64,000 bases of DNA from Fuerstiella sp. (GTDB taxonomy: Bacteria; Planctomycetota; Planctomycetia; Planctomycetales; Planctomycetaceae): NCBI GenBank assembly GCA_022843805.1, contig JALHMY010000038.1, positions 16,962 through 80,961 on the forward strand. Direction: 5' to 3'. Shown piece by piece: positions 38,723 to 46,065 of the stretch. A program made the position numbers and the translations under genes. Numbering within the stretch: position 1 is the first letter of the stretch; every line of letters starts with the position of its first letter. A model generated the notes under the pieces. The model was given only the letters and a program-made list of their open reading frames with translations, was not told the origin of the DNA and made no database searches.

Positions 38723-39598
38723 TCAGGTAACGATTTCCGTGCCGACTCCGGTATCCGAATAGATTTCCAGCAGGACGGAATGTGGCATCGCGGCATCCAC
38801 AATGTGCACTTTTCGGACGCCTGCATCCAGGGCATCCAGAGCAGCCTCAACTTTGGGCACCATTCCTCCGGCAATCGTACCGTCCGCAATCATGGCACGA
38901 ACCTGATTTCCCGTGACATGAGAAAGTCGTGACGCCGGGTTACTTCGATCCGTCAGGATTCCAGGAATATCACTCAGGAAAATGAGCTTTTCCGCAGACA
39001 AAGCTCGAGCAATTGCCGCAGCAGCAGTATCCGCATTGACGTTCAGGCGATGTCCGAATTCACTAAGCGCAATGCAGGGAATGACCGGAATTGTGCCCGT
39101 GGAGCAAACCCGTACCAAAGTGTCCACATCAACGTCAGTGACAGTCCCCACATGCCCCAGATCAATCGGCTGGCCGGTTTCATCTTTCAGCGTCAGCTTT
39201 TCGGCAGTCAGTACGTTCTCTGTTCCGAAATGCAGTCCCGTGGAACGTGCACCATTTCGACTGATTCGGTCGACGATCGACTGGCAAATGTCTTCCACCA
39301 GCACGTGTGACGCAATCTGCAGCGTTTTGTTGTCTGTGTAGCGACGCCCCGCGACAAACCGTGGCACAATCCCGGCTTCGGACATCGCCGCACTGATGGC
39401 CTTGCCTCCCCCGTGAACAACCACAGGCTTCATGCCCACTGCCGCCATAAAGACCACATCGGTGAGCAGACTGTCGACCGCTGTCTGATCGTCCAGAGTA
39501 CTTCCGCCCAGCTTGACCACCACATATCGTCCCCGAAAACGCTGAATCCAGCTCATCGCTTCAATCAGGACTCGCGCTTTGCGAATTGCTTCTTCCAT
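38723..39598 (-). CDS. argB: Acetylglutamate kinase
   Basis: Phosphorylates N-acetyl-L-glutamate, the second step of ornithine synthesis. The ATG at 39598 gives 291 residues and the usual start MEEAIRKARVLIEAMSWIQ followed by YVVVKLGGSTLDD; the frame extends to a TTG at 39688. Other markers are VVVHGGGKAISAAMSEAG, HRLNVNADTAAAAIARAL, LIFLSDIPGILTD and GGMVPKVEAALDAL. It is first in the argB-argD pair. Feedback control by arginine is possible but cannot be judged here. Confidence 0.94.
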   Translation of the reverse strand: MEEAIRKARVLIEAMSWIQRFRGRYVVVKLGGSTLDDQTAVDSLLTDVVFMAAVGMKPVVVHGGGKAISAAMSEAGIVPRFVAGRRYTDNKTLQIASHVLVEDICQSIVDRISRNGARSTGLHFGTENVLTAEKLTLKDETGQPIDLGHVGTVTDVDVDTLVRVCSTGTIPVIPCIALSEFGHRLNVNADTAAAAIARALSAEKLIFLSDIPGILTDRSNPASRLSHVTGNQVRAMIADGTIAGGMVPKVEAALDALDAGVRKVHIVDAAMPHSVLLEIYSDTGVGTEIVT

Positions 39599-39835
39599 TG
39601 GGATGCCGTCAGACAGAGTGCCATCAAAAATTGTGCCGTGCGCCGGAATGTGACGGCAAACTGACCACACATGTTTGATAGCAGTCAATTTGCCCGAGAG
39701 ATTCTATTCGCCTCGCCGCACTAATGGAAATCGGCCTGCCGTCTGCTGACTGTAATTTCGATGATCGCCGCCGATCGCCTCATCGGTTCCGAAAAATGGG
39801 TTCCGGAAAACAGTCAGCAAATCGGGCAAAAGCAC

Positions 39836-39863
39836 TTGTGATTCGCTCTGGTTTGACTAAATT
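39836..39863 (+). promoter_or_regulatory. Candidate promoter of the cobalamin riboswitch transcript
   Basis: TTGTGA (39836-39841) and TAAATT (39858-39863) with a 16-bp spacer. Transcription would begin near 39870, just before the riboswitch P1 stem at 39874, which supports the pair despite its imperfect match. Confidence 0.5.
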
Positions 39864-39873
39864 ACAGGAGTTC

Positions 39874-40138
39874 ATTTCAGGTGCTGGCAGACAGTCCTTC
39901 AATGGCCTGTTGGTGCCAGTGAAAAGGGAAAACGGTATGAATCTGTGCAGACGGGCTCCGAAGGACGCCGCTTTTGTTCAGACTCAGGAAGCCGTTGCGG
40001 TCCCGCCGCTGTAATCGGGGACCGGTACTGCATTAGTCCACTGCGAAGACTGTCATTCGTGGCTCCGTCACGTTTCAGCCAATCGTGGGAAGGCGCAGTG
40101 TCCGGTATGATCCGAAAGCCAGAAGACCTGCCTGAAAT
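39874..40138 (+). ncRNA. Cobalamin (B12) riboswitch
   Basis: All conserved blocks are present in order: GGTGCTGGCAG, GAAAAGGGAA followed by CGGTATGAATC, CGCCGCTGTAATCGGGGACC, CCACTG, GGGAAGGCG, GATCCG and the B12 box AGCCAGAAGACCTGCC. The P1 stem closes perfectly: ATTTCAGG (39874-39881) with CCTGAAAT (40131-40138). A candidate promoter lies just upstream. The next gene is a DUF1559 protein 290 bp downstream, not a B12, methionine or nucleotide-reductase gene, and a REP-like element lies between. A short CCTTC-GCG-GAAGG hairpin follows near 40150. Confidence 0.93.
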
Positions 40139-40221
40139 GCCAGCAAATATTGCCTTCGCGGAAGGGCGTTATTGGCGACAATTTTTGTACGGCGTAAGAG
40201 TGCATTGTTAGGACCTGGAAA

Positions 40222-40313
40222 ACAATAAGTTACCGCCATAGTCGCCTTTCGCTCCGCGAAAGAGCTTCCTTTTGCGGAGCAAAAGGCGACACTTATTGTC
40301 TGACAGCCCCTTA
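40222..40313. repeat. REP-like palindromic element
   Basis: Nested inverted repeat. The outer arms ACAATAAGT (40222-40230) and ACTTATTGT (40291-40299) are perfect. The inner 17-bp arms (40241-40257, starting GTCGCCTTT, and 40274-40290) differ at one base. The 3' flank to 40313 is repeated at 22393-22414. It separates the riboswitch from the DUF1559 gene and could have inserted there. Confidence 0.8.
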
Positions 40314-40431
40314 CCTAACTGCAGTCTCACGAAACTGAAGTGGTCGGTTCAGAGGCTGTTGTTTTTGACACTTCATGTGCCTTTTGCAGGTCCTGCATCA
40401 GGCTTCCTGCGCCGCAGAATTTTTTCGCGTG

Positions 40432-41457
40432 ATGACTCCATTGAAGCAGAGGTTTCGTTCCTTTTCTGCCGGGAGTCTTCCAGTGCCACCGTCTTCTGAC
40501 CTTCCTGTCGCTCGTTCAGCTCCCGATGATGTCGCGTCTGTCCGTTCGTTCATGACAACCGCAGGGATCTGGGGTCGCCGCAGGCGGTCCGGGTTTACGC
40601 TGATTGAACTGCTTGTGGTGATTGCCATCATTGCCGTTCTTGTAGGGTTGCTGCTGCCAGCCGTCCAGCAGGCTCGTGAAGCAGCCCGTCGTACTCAGTG
40701 CAAAAACCGGCTCAGGCAACTGGTGCTGGCTGTACACAATTATGCAGACGTGTATCGCGAACATCTGATCCCCTACGTCATCGAAGACCAGCAGCGGCTG
40801 AATTACCTGCGGACCTTTTCCGGAGGGCAGGGAACCGCACAGTTCTGGTTCGGCACACTCGATTATGCTCAGGCCGATCCGCAGAAACAGCTGCATTTTG
40901 AACGCGGTCCGCTCAGTTCATTTATGGAGACGAGTTACGAATCCTTCCAGTGTCCGAATTTTGGTCCGGCTCAGATGGATACGGTCCGCTTTGGGCGTCC
41001 TGCCTCCGGCTTTGGCTTCAACGGCTATTATCTTTCGCGCAGTTCCGGAGTCGAATGGCTGCCACCGACATGGGAGGCACAACTGAGCCGCAAGCCGTTA
41101 ACCCGTCAGTTTCGCGATGTTCGGCAGACAACTCAGACAATTGTCTTTGCTGACAGTGCTCAGGTGCGAATGACCACGTTTTCTCCGCCAGCGTTCAGTT
41201 TTGAAGAGAACTGGCTGCTGGACCCTCCCAGTAATAACTTTCCCACTGTGCACTTTCGTCATCTGGACACCGCCAACGTTGCATTCCTCGATGGCCACGT
41301 CGAAAGCCGCTCGTTTGCGTCGCATGTCGAAGTGCCGGGGGATAACTGGCTGACAGCTGAGCAAGCCGACCTTATGACCAAAAAGAGGCTGGGTTTCGTG
41401 ACTGATGGGAACCTGCAGGATCCCCAGCGACGCGACGAACTTTATGATCTGGAATAA
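40432..41457 (+). CDS. DUF1559 (H-X9-DG) pseudopilin-like protein
   Basis: Second DUF1559 protein of the window. The prepilin leader is [20 protein letters not shown], followed by [16 protein letters not shown] and the C-terminal [12 protein letters not shown] (exact H-X9-DG). The start is uncertain: ATG at 40375, 40432 and 40552 are all in frame with no strong RBS, and 40552 gives the shortest leader. Unlike the gene at 5577 it has no lipoprotein neighbour. It is the first gene downstream of the cobalamin riboswitch on the same strand, the only candidate target in the window. Confidence 0.88.
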   Translation: MTPLKQRFRSFSAGSLPVPPSSDLPVARSAPDDVASVRSFMTTAGIWGRRRRSGFTLIELLVVIAIIAVLVGLLLPAVQQAREAARRTQCKNRLRQLVLAVHNYADVYREHLIPYVIEDQQRLNYLRTFSGGQGTAQFWFGTLDYAQADPQKQLHFERGPLSSFMETSYESFQCPNFGPAQMDTVRFGRPASGFGFNGYYLSRSSGVEWLPPTWEAQLSRKPLTRQFRDVRQTTQTIVFADSAQVRMTTFSPPAFSFEENWLLDPPSNNFPTVHFRHLDTANVAFLDGHVESRSFASHVEVPGDNWLTAEQADLMTKKRLGFVTDGNLQDPQRRDELYDLE

Positions 41458-41555
41458 TTCCCTGACTCGGCAGCCCGGGACCCTGCAGAGGATAGCAGAC
41501 GCTCGGTGACTGGTGGCCTTATCTCGAACACGTGACTGTTTTCCGGGCGCACGAT

Positions 41556-42293
41556 TTACACGGAGACTGGCGGTGTATTTCGACGCTGTCGAGCAGTTGC
41601 AATGAAAAGACCTGCGGCACCGATACCGTACAGTGCAAGCGAAGATGGCTCCGGGACTGCCGTGGCCGCGGCCGAGAAGTCAAACTGATTGATCGCGAAA
41701 CCTCCTGTGTTGCCGCCTGGCGCGGAATCCAGGCTGAATTCAATCCTGTGGATAATCCCAAGTCCCTCAACTCCCAGAAAGATCGCCGAGTTGTCATATC
41801 CCTCGTTGCTAACGCCAAGTCTTGTGTAAGTTCCGAGCAAAACGTCATTCGAGTCAAACGCAGAAATTCTCGCAACAAATTCTGCACCTGTGTAGCTCGG
41901 CTGAATCTGTGCGCCACCGCGAGTGATTCCCTGCGATCCAAAAGCAAGAACCATCATCACAGAATTCGGGCCCGACTTGTCCGTGGCTGTCCAAAGCAGA
42001 TGGTCTCCTGGGTTAAAGTTGCCGCTCCAGAAATGCTGCACATTGGCGATATCCTGGTCTCGCCGACCAACTGGGTCGCCTGTTGTCACACTTACGAACC
42101 CATCGATTCCTCCATTCGACGTAAAGGCTGATGGATTGGGGACATTTGGCTGGAGTTCTGCCGGGCCAAGCGTACCCCAATCCACGAAATCCGTTCCATT
42201 CAAAGCCGCACGGCTCAAGACGATTCCAGCATGCGATTGTCCTGAATATGCGGCAAATATCAGCCCTAAGAACGCAATTATCCTGATCTGCAT
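41556..42293 (-). CDS. PEP-CTERM sorting-domain protein
   Basis: About 245 residues from the ATG at 42293, which gives the signal peptide MQIRIIAFLGLIFAAYSGQS; the frame extends to 42425. The body is a beta-rich domain of unknown function (VDWGTLGP, FSLDSAPGGNTGGFAINQFDF). The C-terminus has the full PEP-CTERM signal: VPEPSSLALYGIGAAGLFIA followed by RQRR. It should be handled by an exosortase, which is not in this window. The natural role is likely surface or extracellular matrix. Confidence 0.88.
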   Translation of the reverse strand: MQIRIIAFLGLIFAAYSGQSHAGIVLSRAALNGTDFVDWGTLGPAELQPNVPNPSAFTSNGGIDGFVSVTTGDPVGRRDQDIANVQHFWSGNFNPGDHLLWTATDKSGPNSVMMVLAFGSQGITRGGAQIQPSYTGAEFVARISAFDSNDVLLGTYTRLGVSNEGYDNSAIFLGVEGLGIIHRIEFSLDSAPGGNTGGFAINQFDFSAAATAVPEPSSLALYGIGAAGLFIATARQRRNTPPVSV

Positions 42294-42489
42294 CGCTTTG
42301 AATCTTTCGTCGAAAAAATCTTTTCTCCGGCCTGGAATTGCCACCCGGTGCAAATACACTTCGATTCCTGAAGCAGAAAATGTTGCTGCCCTGTTCAGCA
42401 AATAACGTCCCTTGCCAAAGCGCAACAGAGTATTCCGGAAACTTCCGAAGAAACGCGGATAAAGGCGAGCGGCAAAAAAATTGTTTTTA

Positions 42490-42813
42490 CCGGGCGGGCG
42501 AGGCTCCTGCTGAGCCGTTCTCTTTACCGGGAGTGTGAGGTTCCTGCTGAGCCGTTCTCTTTACCGGGAGGGCGAGGCTCCTGCCGAGCCGTTCTCTTTA
42601 CCGGGAGGGCGAGGCTCCTGCCGAGCCGTTCTCGGCTCAGCAGGAGCTTCGCCCTCCCATCTGCTTCTCGGCTCAGCAGGAGCTTCGCCCTCCCATCTGC
42701 TTCTCGGCTCAGCAGGAGCTTCGCCCTCCCATCTGCTTCTCGGCTCAGCAGGAGCTTCGCCCTCCCTTCTGCTTCTCGGCTCAGCAGGAGCTTTGCCCTC
42801 CCATCTGCCGCTG
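42490..42813. repeat. Nine-unit repeat array that switches orientation
   Basis: Four units of about 37 bp (from 42490, 42527, 42564, 42601) carry the core GCGAGGCTCCTGCYGAGCCG. From 42634 five 36-bp units carry its inverse, GGCTCAGCAGGAGCTTCGCC. Both halves together could fold into one long hairpin centred near 42633. Because the unit is free of stops, long frames reading EGEAPAEP repeats appear on both strands; these are not genes. It lies between the PEP-CTERM gene and tsaE. Confidence 0.92.
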
Positions 42814-42883
42814 CTCCTCGCTCCTGGCGTGAAAAGCAACCAAAACGCGCAGTGCACACAGGTTTTCCTGGCGGTCCTTAATT

Positions 42884-43381
42884 TCAGCCGCGCGCGAGCT
42901 CACTGAGAATGGTGGCCGACCGCGGGCCGCCAGCGGAAAAGGTAAAAGTGCGGCACAAAGGAGCTGTTTGAGTAATCGTCAGACTGAGCCGATCATTCGG
43001 CAGAATTTCGGCGACACGATCTGCCCATTCGATCAGACAAAGATACTCGCCGCTCTGCAGAAATTCATCGGCACCGATGGCCAGAAATTCTTCCACGTCA
43101 GCCAGCCGATACGTATCGAAGTGAGCAACCGGGATTCGACCATCAGTGTAAAGCTGCATCAAAACAAACGTCGGACTGTTCACGCGATCCGTGTCCACGC
43201 CAAGACCCGCACATAACGCTCGTACGAATCGGGTCTTCCCTGAACCCAGTTCTCCGCTGAGAGCAATGGTCAGTCCCGGGGTTAAAACAGCCGCCAGCTT
43301 CTGGCCCAGCTGGTCTGTTTGCTCTTCGCTGCTGCTTTTCAGAATCAGGATTGATCGTCTCCCGTTTCTGCAGTCACGCAA
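42884..43381 (-). CDS. tsaE: tRNA threonylcarbamoyladenosine biosynthesis ATPase TsaE
   Basis: ATPase of the TsaB-TsaD-TsaE complex that makes t6A37 on tRNAs reading ANN codons. It is up to 165 residues. Walker A is LSGELGSGKTRFVRAL, then SPTFVLMQLY, HFDTYRL and the C-terminal LIEWADRV. No ATG is available near the N-terminus: the frame begins with TTG at 43381, overlapping the end of nadB by 37 bp. A GGGAG sequence lies inside the overlap and may drive a non-standard start closer to ILILKSSSEE. Translational coupling to nadB is likely. Confidence 0.9.
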   Translation of the reverse strand: MRDCRNGRRSILILKSSSEEQTDQLGQKLAAVLTPGLTIALSGELGSGKTRFVRALCAGLGVDTDRVNSPTFVLMQLYTDGRIPVAHFDTYRLADVEEFLAIGADEFLQSGEYLCLIEWADRVAEILPNDRLSLTITQTAPLCRTFTFSAGGPRSATILSELARG

Positions 43382-44991
43382 ATGTGATGTCGCTGGGAAT
43401 CACTGGTTTCCGGGAAATCACTGCGAGCATGCACACCGCGGCTCTCACGGCGTTCCAGGGCAGCTGCAGTCATTACCCTGCCGATCAGCATCATGTTCTG
43501 CAGTTCCCATCCTGCTGGTTCAGCAAGGTCTCGACGACAAACATAGTTGGCCCAGAAGTCGAGCTGCTGCCTCGCAGCATTCAGGTCATGCTCATTGCGG
43601 CTAATGCCAACATTTCGCCACATCAGACTTCTCAGAGCATTGCGAATGTCCACCAGATCCAGTTGTTCATCGCCGTCCGAGCGGCGAGGATGAACGACTG
43701 ACGGGATTCTCGGTGCAGTGAAGTCATCTGGCTGCGAAGCCGCGGCGGCGGATGCGTTTTGCCCGCATCGCAGTCCAAACACGACTCCCTCCAGCAGACT
43801 ATTGCTCGCCAGCCGATTGGCACCATGTAAGCCTGTTGATGTGACTTCACCCGCGGCCCACAGTCCGGGCAGATTCGTTCGACCGTCCAGGTCTGTCGTG
43901 ACGCCACCGACCATATAGTGTGCCCCCGGACGAACTGGCACCCGATCCGTTGTGAGATCCAGTCCAAAGTCCGCACAAACCCGGCGAATATGAGGGAACC
44001 TTTTCCGAACATGGTCCGCATTGATATGCGACAGGTCCAGATAAACACACGGATGAGACGTTTTGGCCATCTGATGCGTGATCGCCTGACTGACGACGTC
44101 TCTCGGAGCCAGTTCGCCTGCCGGATTGTAATCGAACATAAATCGATGTCCGTTGCAGTCCACCAGCGTCGCCCCCTCGCCCCGCACGGCCTCCGATATC
44201 AGATAGCGGGAACTGCCGGCGATATACAGCACTGTCGGATGAAACTGCATGAATTCCATATCACGCACCTCACAGCCGGCACGAAAGGCCAGGGCGTGGC
44301 CATCGGCAGTGGCAATCTGAGGATTTGTTGTTTCACGATAGATGGCGCCAGCCCCTCCGGTGCACAGAATGGTCTGTTTTGACCACACAAACGTTCGGCC
44401 ATGGCTGGCGTTCCAGACCAGTGCTCCCCGGCAAACACCGTCACAGGTGAGCAAATCAATGGTAAAGGTCTTTTGCCAGAGATCAATGTGTGGCGCCTCG
44501 CTCGCCCGCCGGTTCATCGCACGCATGACTTCCTGGCCAGTTGCATCACCCAGTGCATGAGCAACCCGAGCATGACTGTGGCCACCCTCAAGAGTCAGTG
44601 CGAGCTGACCGTCCACCTTGTCAAATTCGGCTCCGTAAGAGATAAGTTCCCGAATGCGTTCCGGCGCTTCACGAATCACAAGTTCCACAACGTCCGGATG
44701 GCACAGGCCCTTGCCCGCACTGATCGTGTCGCTCACGTGGCTGGCAAAGTCATCCAGAGGATCAAGCACCCCCGCAATACCACCCTGGGCGTAGGCACTG
44801 TTGGAATGCTGCAGCGCGTCCTTGGTCACAACGACCGTTCGAAGTGAAGGATCAACCGCGAGTGCCGCGCGAATTCCGGCGATCCCTCCACCGATGACGA
44901 GAACATCGGTGAACAGATGAGGTACTCGTTTGGGGTCAAACGGTACAAGATATCTTCGAATCAGCGGTACACGAATCTGTTTAGAGTTCAT
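43345..44991 (-). CDS. nadB: L-aspartate oxidase
   Basis: FAD enzyme that oxidises L-aspartate to iminoaspartate, the first step of de novo NAD synthesis. The ATG at 44991 gives 549 residues and avoids overlap with the upstream gene; an ATG at 45039 would overlap it by 20 bp. Signatures are DVLVIGGGIAGIRAALAVD (FAD), HSNSAYAQGGIAGVLDP, EGGHSHARVAHALGDATG and GLWAAGEVTSTGLHGANRLA. nadA and nadC are not in the window. It lies between a VanX-like peptidase and tsaE on the same strand. Confidence 0.94.
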   Translation of the reverse strand: MNSKQIRVPLIRRYLVPFDPKRVPHLFTDVLVIGGGIAGIRAALAVDPSLRTVVVTKDALQHSNSAYAQGGIAGVLDPLDDFASHVSDTISAGKGLCHPDVVELVIREAPERIRELISYGAEFDKVDGQLALTLEGGHSHARVAHALGDATGQEVMRAMNRRASEAPHIDLWQKTFTIDLLTCDGVCRGALVWNASHGRTFVWSKQTILCTGGAGAIYRETTNPQIATADGHALAFRAGCEVRDMEFMQFHPTVLYIAGSSRYLISEAVRGEGATLVDCNGHRFMFDYNPAGELAPRDVVSQAITHQMAKTSHPCVYLDLSHINADHVRKRFPHIRRVCADFGLDLTTDRVPVRPGAHYMVGGVTTDLDGRTNLPGLWAAGEVTSTGLHGANRLASNSLLEGVVFGLRCGQNASAAAASQPDDFTAPRIPSVVHPRRSDGDEQLDLVDIRNALRSLMWRNVGISRNEHDLNAARQQLDFWANYVCRRDLAEPAGWELQNMMLIGRVMTAAALERRESRGVHARSDFPETSDSQRHHICVTAETGDDQS

Positions 44992-45019
44992 TATGGCCCC
45001 AGATCCCAATCTCAAAGGA

Positions 45020-45898
45020 TCAGGAATTTTTTTGAGCACGTCGGATCGCCGCTACAATTTCCTGCTCGATAATGTTCAGAGGATTCAGCGGGGTCATTGG
45101 ATCATCACAGGCGGTTACGCGGTTTGATGCCCGGTCCCAGTGTACGGGCCCATATTCTGCCGGTACATTTTTTCCTGTCAGCAAATTGCCCATTGCATCT
45201 CCCTTGTTGTAGTGCCAGAACTCAAAAGGGAAATGCACGAAACCAAACGATTCAACCAGCGTCATAATCTCCAGACGGTTCGCCAGCCACTCCGGTTCCA
45301 CAAAAGGTGACCGCATCGGAGTTCGCTCACTCATCTCCAGATAATGATTTCCTCTCCAGATTTCAGTGCCGTCGTCACGGCGAAAAACAGAAATGTCGAT
45401 CGCCGAACCTGACATATGAGTGCCAACCTTTGGAATATTGGCTATCAGAACCATTGCTCGCCGAAAGACCAGTTCTGTTGGAGGAATCTGGCCACCATAT
45501 TCCCAGATGCATTTCTGCAAAATCGCATCGAACAGTTCAGGTTTCCGAACCAGCTGCCCCTGCATCTCCAGAGATCGATATCCGTCCTCAACTTTCAGAA
45601 TCCATCCCCGTTCATTCATTGCGCGACCCAGAGCTATCACGTCACTGACCAGCCGTTCCCGTATAAAGAACACGCGATCCAGATCACCCGCAATTTTGGA
45701 AGTGGAGAAAAGCATTTCCACCCCGGCAGCAGTGGCCGCATCGGGAATCGACGCGAAGCCTTCACCACACTCCCGAACTTCAAACGGCAGCACTCGCTGA
45801 ACCAGCTCATACCCCTGCTGCATCTGCTCAGCCCAGTAAGCACGGCGAGCTGACTCATTTGCGGAAGACGACCCAGGATCAGACGACGTTGTAGTCAT
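45020..45898 (-). CDS. D-alanyl-D-alanine dipeptidase-like protein (VanX/DdpX, M15)
   Basis: About 293 residues from the ATG at 45898; the frame extends to 45991. The M15D zinc site is complete: GTHMSGSAIDISVF gives the HxxGxAxD motif (His and Asp ligands), and EFWHYNKGD gives the ExWH catalytic Glu and third ligand. The WILKVEDGYRSLEMQGQLV stretch is also typical. No signal peptide is visible, so it is probably cytosolic, recycling D-Ala-D-Ala from wall turnover, as with DdpX. No van-type neighbours are present, so a resistance role is unlikely. Confidence 0.85.
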   Translation of the reverse strand: MTTTSSDPGSSSANESARRAYWAEQMQQGYELVQRVLPFEVRECGEGFASIPDAATAAGVEMLFSTSKIAGDLDRVFFIRERLVSDVIALGRAMNERGWILKVEDGYRSLEMQGQLVRKPELFDAILQKCIWEYGGQIPPTELVFRRAMVLIANIPKVGTHMSGSAIDISVFRRDDGTEIWRGNHYLEMSERTPMRSPFVEPEWLANRLEIMTLVESFGFVHFPFEFWHYNKGDAMGNLLTGKNVPAEYGPVHWDRASNRVTACDDPMTPLNPLNIIEQEIVAAIRRAQKNS

Positions 45899-46065
45899 TT
45901 GGGATGGCAATGCTGTCAGATATTTGCGGGATGATCCGTCATGGTCAGTATTTCGGTGAATACTGACCCGATGGTGAAATGGCAGGCACAAAGTCTACCG
46001 ATTCTTAACGGTTCAATCCAGCAATTCGCCGGCAGCGAAACTGTGTTCTCCCGACGGGCTGGCAA

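Noticed and set aside
39945..40211. 88-residue plus-strand frame
   Set aside because: It lies almost wholly inside the cobalamin riboswitch and shows no protein family pattern.
42490..42813. Repeat array considered as a CRISPR
   Set aside because: The units are contiguous with no unique spacers, they invert halfway, and no cas genes are present.
42524..42906. Long open frames on both strands with EGEAPAEP-type repeats
   Set aside because: They only translate the 36/37-bp DNA repeat array, lack RBS and family features, and overlap one another on opposite strands.
45020..45898. VanX-like gene considered as part of a vancomycin-resistance cluster
   Set aside because: No VanH, VanA/B ligase or VanRS neighbours; a wall-recycling role is simpler.
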